Shown: positions 1 to 6,254 of the stretch, piece after piece
How the letters are laid out: each line of letters starts with the position of its first letter
Numbering within the stretch: position 1 is the stretch's first letter
Assembly (NCBI GenBank): GCA_016199405.1
Contig: JACQGS010000131.1
Location: 1-8,742, forward strand
Direction: 5' to 3'
Source: Chloroflexota bacterium
Lineage (GTDB): Bacteria > Chloroflexota > Anaerolineae > UBA4142
DNA: 8,742 bases
Notes under the pieces: generated by a model
Databases searched by the model: none
What the model saw: only the letters and a program-made list of their open reading frames with translations
Told to the model about the DNA's origin: nothing
Translations under genes and position numbers: made by a program

Positions 1-513
1 CCCGCGCCGGGCGTCGCGTGCATTGTGGATTGGGTCGGGCGCGATGATCCTCAGCCGTTCAAAACGCTGACGGATGGGAACGGTGCCGCCAATTTTCCGA
101 TGTACGCGAATCTCAACACGACGCTCAAGAATGGACCGTACTTTGCTTTTCTGGAAGACCAGAGCAAAAGCGATGTGATTTCCGGAATGGGCTTGCCGGA
201 AAAGCATCACGTCAATTATCTCGTCACATTCGCGCCGGCGTCTGTCGCGCCGCCTCCCCCTCCGCCGCCCGCCGGTTCAATTGAGCAAGCCGTCGTCGCC
301 GAAGCGCAAAAATACAAATGGATGCCGATCAACGATAAAGCCGCGCTGTACGTTTTCGCGCAAAAGAACAACTTGGGCTATCCGCAAACGGACGAATTTG
401 AATTTACTTTCAGCAACGTCGCGTACGTCGGCGCGGTTTACAATTACGGCATCGTGTACGTCCAGAAAGGCGATTGGGGCAATTGCAAGTGGGTGAAAAA
501 GCCGTCTAGTTGA
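1..513 (+). CDS. Unrecognised two-part protein, 5' end outside window
   Basis: The frame is open from base 1 to a TGA at 511-513, giving 170 visible codons, so the gene almost certainly starts upstream; the in-frame GTG at 25 is only an internal candidate. An N-terminal part of about 75 residues (including DWVGRDDPQPFKTLTDGNG) is joined by a proline run (APPPPPPPAG) to a C-terminal domain of about 80 residues. That domain is rich in aromatic residues: KYKWMPINDKAALYVFAQ, then NNLGYPQTDEFEF, then YVQKGDWGNCKWVKK. A proline-linked aromatic domain is common in secreted or cell-wall proteins, so an extracytoplasmic location is plausible, but no signal peptide can be seen because the N-terminus is missing. 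The stop overlaps the end of the oppositely oriented HyuA-like gene by 8 bp, and no terminator hairpin separates them. I do not recognise a named family and assign no function. Confidence 0.7.
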   Translation, partial: PAPGVACIVDWVGRDDPQPFKTLTDGNGAANFPMYANLNTTLKNGPYFAFLEDQSKSDVISGMGLPEKHHVNYLVTFAPASVAPPPPPPPAGSIEQAVVAEAQKYKWMPINDKAALYVFAQKNNLGYPQTDEFEFTFSNVAYVGAVYNYGIVYVQKGDWGNCKWVKKPSS

Positions 514-2038
514 TTTCCCCAGCGACCTTGACGCGAATCCGCACCGCATTGCTCGGCAAGTACGTTAACGGCACCTCTTCCACCTCCACAACCTCAATCG
601 TCGTCGGCAGCGCGCCGGCGCGGATGGCGCGTTCCCGCGCAAACCCGAGCGCATCCTCCACTGCCGCGCCGCGCGACATCGCGCTCAAATCGTACACGCG
701 ATCTACTTCTCCGCTTGCCTGCGCGATTGCCGCGCCAATCGCGTTCGCGACCTGCGCGTGCGGCGGACGAATCACCTCCGACGCGCCCGCGAGTTCTCCC
801 TCGATTAAACAACTCCCCCCGCCGACCAGAATAACCGGCACATTCTCCGCGCGCGTCTTCATCCGATCAATCGCGCGCTCGACCTGCGCTTGCATCGCCC
901 GCGCGATTTCGCGCGCGTTCGCCGCGAGGTGCGCCACCCGCGCGGGGTCGCCCATCTGCGCGACCGCGAAGCGCGCCGCCACCGCGACATCGGACGCGGT
1001 CAGCACATCGCCGCCGAAAACCCTCGCGCGTTCCGTCAGCAAATAGCCCACACTGTCGGGTCCGATCGTGAACGCGCGGTCAGAAATTCGCACGACGCTC
1101 CCGCCGCCCAAACCAAAGGAATAAACGTCCGGCATTCGGAAATTCGTGCGCACGCCGCCGACGCTCACCGCCGCGCCCGCCTCGCGCGGAAAACCGTTTT
1201 GCAGAACGCCCACATCGGTTGTCGTGCCGCCGATGTCAACCACAACGGCATTCTTAACGCCGGAGAGAAACGCCGCGCCGCGCATCGAGTTCGTGGGACC
1301 CGAGGCAACCGTGAGAATCGGATACTGTTCCGCTAGTTCGGTCGCCATCAGCGTTCCATCGTTTTGCGAGAAATAAAGCGCGTCGTTCAAGCCGATTCCC
1401 TTGAGCGCGTCCCGCAGCCCGCTCACAATGCGCCGCGCGACCGGCGACAAACTCGCGTTGAGAATCGTCGCGTTCTCGCGCTCCAACAATCCCAGCCGCC
1501 CGATCTGGTGCGAAACGCTGACGTACATTTCGGGCGCGACGTTCTGCACGATTTCGCGCGCGCGCTCTTCGTGTGCGCGCGTGAGCGGCGCAAAGACCGC
1601 GCAGAGCGCGACGGCTTGAAAATCATCGTCGCGCAACCGCGCGGCAATCTCGCGCAAGCGCGCCGTATCGAGCGGATTGATTTCTCGTCCGTCGAACTCG
1701 TGCCCGCCTTCAATGAGAAACCATTGCCCGCCGAGCGCCGCACGCAAATCATCCGGAAAATCCGCCAGCGGTGGAATCGCCGCCGTCGCCGGCGCGCCGA
1801 TGCGAATGACCGCCGTGCGCGCCAATCCCTTGCGCTCGACAATCGCGTTGGTGAGATGCGTCGTGCCGAGCATCACCGCGCGCGGGGGATGCGCGGCGAG
1901 CGGCAATCCGCGCAACGCCGCGACAATGCCGCTCGTCACATCACGCGTCGTGGGCGCTTTGTTGAACGCGACAACGCGCGCGCCATCCATCAAGACCGCG
2001 TCCGTATTGGTTCCGCCAACGTCAATGCCAACTCTCAT
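506..2038 (-). CDS. Hydantoinase/oxoprolinase-family protein (HyuA-like)
   Basis: This 510-residue protein belongs to the ASKHA (actin/Hsp70-like ATPase) fold family that includes N-methylhydantoinase A and 5-oxoprolinase, which couple ATP hydrolysis to amide-ring opening. The N-terminal phosphate loop is GIDVGGTNTDAVL (residues 4-16). A second phosphate motif, VVVDIGGTTTDVGVL, lies at 265-279. FGLGGGSVV (308-316) and GPDSVGY (326-332) match the conserved centre of the family, and VILVGGGS (402-409) fits the adenosine-side motif. The length suits the short, stand-alone hydantoinase_A type that pairs with DUF917, and is much shorter than full 5-oxoprolinases. The ATG at 2036-2038 overlaps the stop of the upstream DUF917 gene by 4 bp (ATGA), so the two are translationally coupled. 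The substrate is unknown. The annotation is firm at family level only. Confidence 0.9.
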   Translation of the reverse strand: MRVGIDVGGTNTDAVLMDGARVVAFNKAPTTRDVTSGIVAALRGLPLAAHPPRAVMLGTTHLTNAIVERKGLARTAVIRIGAPATAAIPPLADFPDDLRAALGGQWFLIEGGHEFDGREINPLDTARLREIAARLRDDDFQAVALCAVFAPLTRAHEERAREIVQNVAPEMYVSVSHQIGRLGLLERENATILNASLSPVARRIVSGLRDALKGIGLNDALYFSQNDGTLMATELAEQYPILTVASGPTNSMRGAAFLSGVKNAVVVDIGGTTTDVGVLQNGFPREAGAAVSVGGVRTNFRMPDVYSFGLGGGSVVRISDRAFTIGPDSVGYLLTERARVFGGDVLTASDVAVAARFAVAQMGDPARVAHLAANAREIARAMQAQVERAIDRMKTRAENVPVILVGGGSCLIEGELAGASEVIRPPHAQVANAIGAAIAQASGEVDRVYDLSAMSRGAAVEDALGFARERAIRAGALPTTIEVVEVEEVPLTYLPSNAVRIRVKVAGEIN

Positions 2039-3129
2039 AACGATTGGTACTCTACCGCGTACCCAAACGCGCGTGGACCGACAAATTCCAACGCGCGCGG
2101 TGTGCGCAACTGCGCGGGCGCGGGCAGTCCCAGCACGAGGACGCGCAAACCATAGCGCAAAAGTTCGGTTGTCACCGGCTCGCCGGTTTCCGCATCAATC
2201 ACGCAAATCAAATCGGGAACGACGGCGAGCAACGCGCGTTGCCCATTCGCCGCGTCTTGCCACGCAATCAGATTTTCATTCTGAAACGCGATGCGACAAC
2301 GCGCGCCATCCGCGGACGCCATCCGCGCCTCGCCGCGCGCAAAACCCGCTGCAGTCCGGCGCTCCACGTCAACAATTTTTCCCGCGAACAAACGTCGCCC
2401 GCCCGTCACCGCCAGAATCGCGTCCGCCGCGTCCGCGTGATTGTGCCGTGCGCTTAGCACCGCGTCGCCCACGCGCTTTGCCAGCGTCAGCATGTGCGGG
2501 ATCGCCCAGCGTTTCATTTCTGCGCCGCTCATCACAAAACCAGCGACGGACGCACGCGCGCCATTCTCCACCGCCCACTGGCGCGCCATGCGCTCGACCG
2601 CGCGCGGGTCGCGTTCCTCGCGCAGAATTTCGGTCTTGCCCTTGTGGTTTGCCAGCGCGAGCGGCGTCGGCGCGATGCCGTTGATCGCGAAAACATCCAT
2701 CTGCAATTCTGGAAACGCGCGTCCCATTCCGTCCGCGTCAATCACCGGCATGCCGGTCTGTGCGCTAACGACCAGCGGCACGACTGAATTCGACCCGCCG
2801 ATTTCGCCGGGAATGATCGCGTCAATTGGCTTGCCCAGGTGGGCTTCCAGCGCGCGCAAGGCGCGGAGTTCCTCTTCGCCTTGCGGCAATCGCTCATAGC
2901 CAACCGTCGGCGCGCCCATATTGAACACGGAAACCACGCGCGCCGCGTCGCGCACATCGGCTGGCGCGATGACCGTCGCAGTTCGCCCCGCGCGCAAATG
3001 CTCGCGCATTCGCAATTTGCCGAGATACGGATTGCCGCCGCCGCCCGTGCCAAGAATGCCCGCGCCGATGGCGATGGATTCCAAATCGTCTGCGGTGATT
3101 TTCCAATTCACATCCACATTATACGTCAA
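2035..3129 (-). CDS. DUF917 domain protein, partner of the HyuA-like gene
   Basis: This is a full-length DUF917 protein (364 residues from the TTG at 3129, within the family's usual size). Recognisable blocks are GILGTGGGGNPYLGKL (residues 24-39), PGEIGGSNSVVPL (107-119) and DADGMGRAFPELQM (131-144). DUF917 genes commonly sit beside, and in fungi are fused to, hydantoinase/oxoprolinase domains, which supports a joint role in cyclic-amide or ring-opening metabolism. The biochemical role of DUF917 is not settled. The start is uncertain: TTG 3129, GTG 3117 and GTG 3111 are all in frame. Family members usually begin just before a W-K/E-L-T-x-x-D-L-E motif, which here is WKITADDLE. That favours GTG 3111 or 3117, and a minus-strand TATAAT at 3118-3123 lies inside the longer version. 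No clear Shine-Dalgarno supports any of the three. Confidence 0.9.
   Translation of the reverse strand: MTYNVDVNWKITADDLESIAIGAGILGTGGGGNPYLGKLRMREHLRAGRTATVIAPADVRDAARVVSVFNMGAPTVGYERLPQGEEELRALRALEAHLGKPIDAIIPGEIGGSNSVVPLVVSAQTGMPVIDADGMGRAFPELQMDVFAINGIAPTPLALANHKGKTEILREERDPRAVERMARQWAVENGARASVAGFVMSGAEMKRWAIPHMLTLAKRVGDAVLSARHNHADAADAILAVTGGRRLFAGKIVDVERRTAAGFARGEARMASADGARCRIAFQNENLIAWQDAANGQRALLAVVPDLICVIDAETGEPVTTELLRYGLRVLVLGLPAPAQLRTPRALEFVGPRAFGYAVEYQSL
3118..3123 (-). promoter_or_regulatory. Possible -10 box of the DUF917-HyuA operon
   Basis: On the minus strand these bases read TATAAT. Transcription would start about 7 bases downstream, near 3111, which is also an in-frame GTG of the DUF917 gene, so a leaderless message is possible. 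No convincing -35 hexamer is present at 16-19 bp upstream, so this is weak. If real, it would lie almost back to back with the plus-strand promoter of the DUF1684 gene. Confidence 0.3.
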
Positions 3130-3134
3130 TTTTG

Positions 3135-3143
3135 TGCTATAAT
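3135..3143 (+). promoter_or_regulatory. Extended -10 promoter of the DUF1684 gene
   Basis: The bases TGCTATAAT form a perfect extended -10 element (TGnTATAAT). The hexamer 17 bp upstream (CACATT) is a poor -35, which is tolerated in extended -10 promoters. Transcription would begin near 3150, leaving a short leader of about 24 bases that contains the ribosome-binding stretch AGGAAAAGGA (3161-3170), ahead of the ATG at 3174. Confidence 0.65.
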
Positions 3144-3173
3144 CGCACGCGCAGTTGATCAGGAAAAGGAACG

Positions 3174-3713
3174 ATGTCTGAAATCAGCGAGTTTCGCCAA
3201 GCCAAAGACAATTTTTTCAAAACGCACCCGCAATCGCCGCTGCTGCCGGAACAAAAGCAGAATTTTGCCGGGCTGAACTATTTCCCGGAAAACCCGGCGT
3301 TGCGATTTGAATGTCGCCTCGAACGCTACGCCCAGCCGGAACGCGTCGAGATGCCGACGAGCACCGGCGCGCAGCAAGTCTACCGCAAAGTGGGTCAAGT
3401 GAAATTCAACGTAGGCGGCGCGGACGCCGCGCTCCAAGTTTATGAATCGGAAAATGGAATGGGGTCGTACTTTGTTCCGTTTGTGGATGCGACCGCGCCG
3501 GCGGAAACGTACGGCGGCGGACGCTATTTGGAACCAGAGGAGCAACACGCAGACGAACTGACAGTGGATTTCAATTTAGCGTACAACCCGTACTGTGCGT
3601 ACAACGACAAGTGGAGTTGCCCGCTGCCGCCGATTGAAAACCGGCTGAAGGCCGAAGGTCCCGAGGAACGAGGGATCAGGATTGAGGCGGGAGAGAAGAA
3701 ATTTCACGAGTAG
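3174..3713 (+). CDS. DUF1684 family protein, intact copy
   Basis: This 179-residue protein carries the family's diagnostic blocks. FVDATAPAETYGGGRYLE (103-120) comes first. A run from about residue 132 to 158 follows, containing DFNLAYNPYCAY, a Trp-Ser-Cys-Pro-Leu-Pro-Pro step and ENRL, and the chain ends RIEAGEKKFHE. The start is secure: a purine-rich ribosome-binding site (AGGAAAAGGA) precedes the ATG and a strong extended -10 promoter lies upstream. No signal peptide or membrane segment is visible, suggesting a cytoplasmic protein. DUF1684 has no settled function that I can name. The last 136 bases of the gene, from the codon pair AY in NLAYNPYC to the stop, recur at 7890-8025, so the gene is the insertion point of the downstream cassette and its 3' end may itself be a replacement. 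Confidence 0.88.
   Translation: MSEISEFRQAKDNFFKTHPQSPLLPEQKQNFAGLNYFPENPALRFECRLERYAQPERVEMPTSTGAQQVYRKVGQVKFNVGGADAALQVYESENGMGSYFVPFVDATAPAETYGGGRYLEPEEQHADELTVDFNLAYNPYCAYNDKWSCPLPPIENRLKAEGPEERGIRIEAGEKKFHE
3578..3713 (+). repeat. Direct repeat, left copy (DUF1684 3' end)
   Basis: This 136-bp segment ends exactly at the TAG of the DUF1684 gene and aligns without gaps to 7890-8025. I count 13 mismatches; the core 3625-3688 is identical over 64 bp to 7937-8000. The similarity stops at the TAG: the following bases (CTACAGTAG against ATCGGGAAT) are unrelated. The two copies bracket the promoter and the three-gene caspase cassette. Confidence 0.93.
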
Positions 3714-4220
3714 CTACAGTAGTTTGAAGATTCGTATTTCGGAGTTTATCCTGAGTGTAGACGAAGGATGCTCTTCGTGGATCAATAGTTATCAGACTGC
3801 GCTCCGCAAAAAGAACACTGGTATTTTGGGAGCGTTCCCGCCGGCGGGTTTCGCTCGATGGAGATGGACGAAATCCGCCTGAGATACGGAAACCAACGTG
3901 TGTGGCACAGTCAAAATTCAAACAAGTGCTGGCACAGGAAAATGCAGCATGCTCGCGAGGCCCACGAGTATTATGAAACTAAACCCATTCAATTAAACAG
4001 ATAAAGAAAGCTCGTGTCGGGTCAAACCGGCTGACACTTCGTTCGCAAGGTCTCGGGTTCGTTTTCAATTGGATACGCTCATAGTTTTAGGAATGAATAT
4101 ACTCCTTGATCAATTTGGGACAGTCCAGATCTTCTCAATCTTGGTCAGCATTTTCATGACGCCATGAATCGCTTTCGGTATCATTTTTGATTAGGTGACT
4201 CGCGGTAACATTCTTAATGA
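3714..4220. other. Gene-free stretch, left end of the insert
   Basis: No credible gene is present: short open frames here lack ribosome-binding sites and any recognisable motif. The stretch is visibly less CGCG-rich than the flanking operon. Three small structures stand out. First, a 12-bp perfect palindrome, CCCGCCGGCGGG, at 3837-3848. Second, a segment at about 3741-3770 (TTTATCCTGAGTGTAGACGA) that resembles a short interspersed intergenic motif I recall from many environmental genomes. Third, a weak hairpin with arms GTGTC at 4014-4018 and GACAC at 4033-4037. I see no tRNA-like fold, so a tRNA attachment site is not supported. Confidence 0.5.
3837..3848. repeat. 12-bp GC palindrome
   Basis: CCCGCCGGCGGG is its own reverse complement. 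Flanking AGCG and CGCT could lengthen the stem around a short mismatch. It has no U-tract, so it is not a typical terminator. It may be part of an intergenic repeat, but its role is unknown. Confidence 0.4.
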
Positions 4221-4239
4221 GTCAACTCGACGTGTTGAC
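4221..4239. promoter_or_regulatory. Operator-like palindrome overlapping the -35 of the caspase operon
   Basis: GTCAACTCGACGTGTTGAC is a 19-bp palindrome with a single central base and 8 of 9 pairs matched (perfect GTCAAC/GTTGAC outer arms). Its right arm covers five bases of the -35 hexamer TTGACA (4235-4240), where a bound dimeric repressor would block RNA polymerase. Because GTTGAC is constrained by the -35, part of the symmetry could be accidental. No regulator gene is visible nearby. Confidence 0.45.
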
Positions 4240-4263
4240 ACTTAGTCTGAGCCATGCTATATT
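4235..4263 (+). promoter_or_regulatory. Near-consensus sigma70 promoter of the caspase operon
   Basis: A perfect -35 (TTGACA, 4235-4240) is followed after exactly 17 bp by TATATT (4258-4263), preceded by TG at 4255-4256 (extended -10, TGCTATATT). The start point should fall near 4270. The three cassette genes that follow show no other obvious promoter, so this likely drives the whole operon through a leader of about 175 nt. Confidence 0.75.
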
Positions 4264-4321
4264 TTGGCCCCATTGATTGTTGATCAAGTCGTTTTGGTGT
4301 GCCGTTGGAAGGAGCCGACCC

Positions 4322-4423
4322 TTGTCAACCCCACGAACCCTGAACGATCAATCTCCGTTTCGAGTTTCGAAAAAGCATCTGTCTTCTGCCGGCAATTGCG
4401 CGCGGCAGACAGATGCTTTTTGA
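4322..4423 (+). CDS. Possible 33-codon leader peptide
   Basis: A TTG at 4322 sits 7 bases after a clean Shine-Dalgarno AAGGAG (4309-4314) and opens a 33-codon frame (beginning MSTPRTLNDQSPFRVS) that ends with TGA at 4421-4423. The frame runs through the whole hairpin at 4370-4421 and stops at its end, 21 bases before the ATG of the first cassette gene. Ribosomes on this frame would disrupt the hairpin, which is the arrangement expected of translation-coupled attenuation. The TTG start, and the lack of a diagnostic run of one amino acid, keep confidence low. Confidence 0.3.
   Translation: MSTPRTLNDQSPFRVSKKHLSSAGNCARQTDAF
4370..4421. terminator. Large leader hairpin, terminator or attenuator-like
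   Basis: The left arm AAAAAGCATCTG (4370-4381), a 3-base bulge and TCTGCCG (4385-4391) pair with CGGCAGA (4403-4409) and CAGATGCTTTTT (4410-4421), giving 19 base pairs around an 11-base loop. The A-tract/GC stem/T-tract layout is that of a bidirectional intrinsic terminator. It lies between the strong promoter and the ribosome-binding site AAGGAGG (4434-4440), so it either ends a short leader RNA, attenuates the operon, or acts as a 5' stabilising structure. Confidence 0.7.
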
Positions 4424-4444
4424 TTTCACCCCCAAGGAGGATCT

Positions 4445-4906
4445 ATGCCTGACCGAAGCAAAGAAGTCAGTCCCGCCGTCGCATCTTTATTGCAGAAAGA
4501 TGATGACGCCCTGTTCGTGGAGCTGGGTAACCGCCTCACCGCGTTGAGTAGCGCTCCAGGATTCGGGGGTGAATTCGCTCCTGTGATGCCGCAAGCATTC
4601 GGACCGGTCGATGATCTCCGCAAGATTGGCCAAAAGTTCTGGGAAAAGTTCAACAAACAAGCGTACGATCTCGTGTGCGGCACGGACGAGTCGAACGCCG
4701 CCTTACGAAAGCAGATTCTCGATGCCTTCAACGCAGGCGAAAATGCTGTTGCCGCCGCAATCGCCGCCACGCTTGCGTCTGGGGCATTCGCGCTCGCGCC
4801 GGCGGTTGCCGCCGTCATCGCTGCGTTGGTCATCAAACTCTTTTTCAAGCCCGCACACGGTGCCATGTGCGCTGTGTGGAAAGAGAAATTGCCCCAAAAC
4901 GCATAG
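4445..4906 (+). CDS. Small protein with C-terminal hydrophobic hairpin, caspase partner
   Basis: This 153-residue protein starts at an ATG four bases after a perfect AAGGAGG. The first 95 residues are soluble-looking and helical, with KFWEKFNKQAYDLVCGTDE (64-82) the most distinctive part. Residues about 101-134 form two closely spaced hydrophobic, Ala-rich helices (VAAAIAATLASGAFALAP, then AVAAVIAALVIKLFF). A short basic, Cys- and Trp-containing tail (AMCAVWKEKL) follows. No signal peptide is present. I recall similar small proteins beside bacterial caspase-like genes but know no assigned function. Position as first gene of the operon and the membrane-prone hairpin make a membrane-acting effector or protease substrate plausible (inference). 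It lacks gasdermin length and features. An 82-bp gap separates it from the protease gene. Confidence 0.85.
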   Translation: MPDRSKEVSPAVASLLQKDDDALFVELGNRLTALSSAPGFGGEFAPVMPQAFGPVDDLRKIGQKFWEKFNKQAYDLVCGTDESNAALRKQILDAFNAGENAVAAAIAATLASGAFALAPAVAAVIAALVIKLFFKPAHGAMCAVWKEKLPQNA

Positions 4907-4988
4907 CGGCATTTGAGCAATTCCCAACTCGCTTGTCCGGATTGATTCGCTCAGCAAACAAAGCGATCCGGGCATTCCGGCAACCTCT

Positions 4989-6254
4989 ATGACGCTTATT
5001 TTTCCTAAAGGAAATACTCCGCCGGTTCAACCGGGCGTGCATGCCTTGATCGCCGGCGTCAGTTATTACGAATACCTGCCCGGCGGCAAAGGGCTGCCAC
5101 TCGCGAATCCTGATTTCGATTTGAGGCAACTGGATTGCGCCGCTCTGTCAGCTTGGAACATTTATCAGTGGCTCCTCAATCACCAAGATAAACTACCCCT
5201 ACCCCTCTCAACCGTGCGTTTGCTCCTCTCGCCCTCAGATGGCGAGCGTCAGCTAATGGACCCCGTAACCCTTAAAGACGTCGAGCCCTGTACGTTCGAC
5301 AATTTTTTGAACGCAGCGAATGACTGGCGAGAGGATGCTGCCAAAACAAAAGAAAGCATGACCTTGTTTTATTTTGCCGGCCACGGAGTTAAGCATCTCA
5401 GGGACAACGACGCCGTACTAATGGAAGACTTTGGCAAGCGTGGTCCTTGGTCCCGTACCACGTTGGCCACGGAAAATCTCTATTATGGGATGGCCCCCTC
5501 TGCAAATTTCCCCGAAATGGCGGAAAAACAAGTTTACTTTTATGACGCTTGCCGAAACACGCACCCTGCGTTTTCAAACTATGACTCTACCGAATTCGGC
5601 ACTGTGCTTCAAGCCGGCTCTCTAGTGAACAACGGCCCCCAAGACCGCCGCAACACGTCGGTGTTCCTCGCCACTGTTCCCGGCGATTATGCATATGGAT
5701 TGCCCCAGCAGGGATCCTTTTTCAGCCAAGCCTTGCTCAAGGGGCTGAACGGCGAGATGTATGCTGAACACATGGAATGCACTAGCGAGCTAGGATATGT
5801 TAATCCCAAGATATACGACGGGGAAAAACGTTGGGTTATTTCCACCCGCGAATTGTTTGAATCGATGAAAGAGGAGATCGCACGCTTGCTCGAAAAATGG
5901 GGGAAAAATCCAGACGCGCTACGTGAAGATGGATCGCGCCGTGCTGATATTCATCTTCATATATTGGACATGCCGCCTCTGGTTCCTATCACACTCAGCA
6001 TCCACCCACCCGACGCACATGAACGGACACGTGTCCGCGTGAACCCAATCCGCGAAGACGACGGCACAGTGGATGCCATAGCCATCTGGGATTTACCCAA
6101 ACCTATCCAGCCGCATCCGTACGAGGACACATTGCCGGCTGGCTCGTACTGCGTCCGCGGCATCATCGAAACGGAAGATCCAAATCTAGAACCCCAATTC
6201 TTCATTGCGAAGCCAGGCGAACCGAAAACCTTTATGGTGAGAGTGAAACAATGA
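4989..6254 (+). CDS. Caspase-family (C14) cysteine protease with C-terminal beta domain
   Basis: This 421-residue protein is a caspase-fold peptidase. Residues 16-33 (GVHALIAGVSYYEYLPGG) are the first strand and loop typical of bacterial C14 proteins. The catalytic His is H132 in LFYFAGHGV, and the catalytic Cys is C188 in VYFYDACRN. NTSVFLATVPGDYAYGLP (222-239) and GSFFSQALLKGL (242-253) are the following conserved strand and helix. Both catalytic residues are intact, so the enzyme should be active; cleavage specificity cannot be read from sequence. Residues about 330-421 form a beta-rich tail with DTLPAGSYCVRG (380-391). The ATG at 4989 fits the family's N-terminus although it has no clear Shine-Dalgarno. 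The stop overlaps the next start by 4 bp (ATGA), coupling it to the DUF4062 protein. No signal peptide or membrane segment is visible, so it is probably cytoplasmic. Confidence 0.92.
   Translation: MTLIFPKGNTPPVQPGVHALIAGVSYYEYLPGGKGLPLANPDFDLRQLDCAALSAWNIYQWLLNHQDKLPLPLSTVRLLLSPSDGERQLMDPVTLKDVEPCTFDNFLNAANDWREDAAKTKESMTLFYFAGHGVKHLRDNDAVLMEDFGKRGPWSRTTLATENLYYGMAPSANFPEMAEKQVYFYDACRNTHPAFSNYDSTEFGTVLQAGSLVNNGPQDRRNTSVFLATVPGDYAYGLPQQGSFFSQALLKGLNGEMYAEHMECTSELGYVNPKIYDGEKRWVISTRELFESMKEEIARLLEKWGKNPDALREDGSRRADIHLHILDMPPLVPITLSIHPPDAHERTRVRVNPIREDDGTVDAIAIWDLPKPIQPHPYEDTLPAGSYCVRGIIETEDPNLEPQFFIAKPGEPKTFMVRVKQ

Noticed and set aside
1364..2684. Long plus-strand open frames (up to 335 codons) opposite the HyuA-like and DUF917 genes
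   Set aside because: They are Arg/Ala/Pro-rich translations of the antisense of two well-supported genes in GC-rich DNA, with no domain motifs or ribosome-binding sites.
3682..3882. 66-codon frame overlapping the end of the DUF1684 gene
   Set aside because: It overlaps the intact gene's last codons, shows no motif, and runs through a stretch resembling intergenic repeat sequence.
3714..4220. tRNA or tmRNA fragment as an attachment site (GGGTTCG near 4055)
   Set aside because: No paired T-arm or acceptor stem can be built around it, and the duplicated flanking sequence is the DUF1684 gene end, not an RNA gene.
4264..4452. 62-codon plus-strand frame (TTG start) across the leader and into the first cassette gene
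   Set aside because: It begins inside the promoter start region, has no ribosome-binding site, and overlaps the well-supported ATG at 4445. The frame at 4322 has a better signal.
4445..4906. Bacterial gasdermin next to a protease
   Set aside because: The protein is only 153 residues, lacks the beta-rich gasdermin core and N-terminal Cys, and has a helical hairpin instead. Only the protease-plus-membrane-protein logic is similar.
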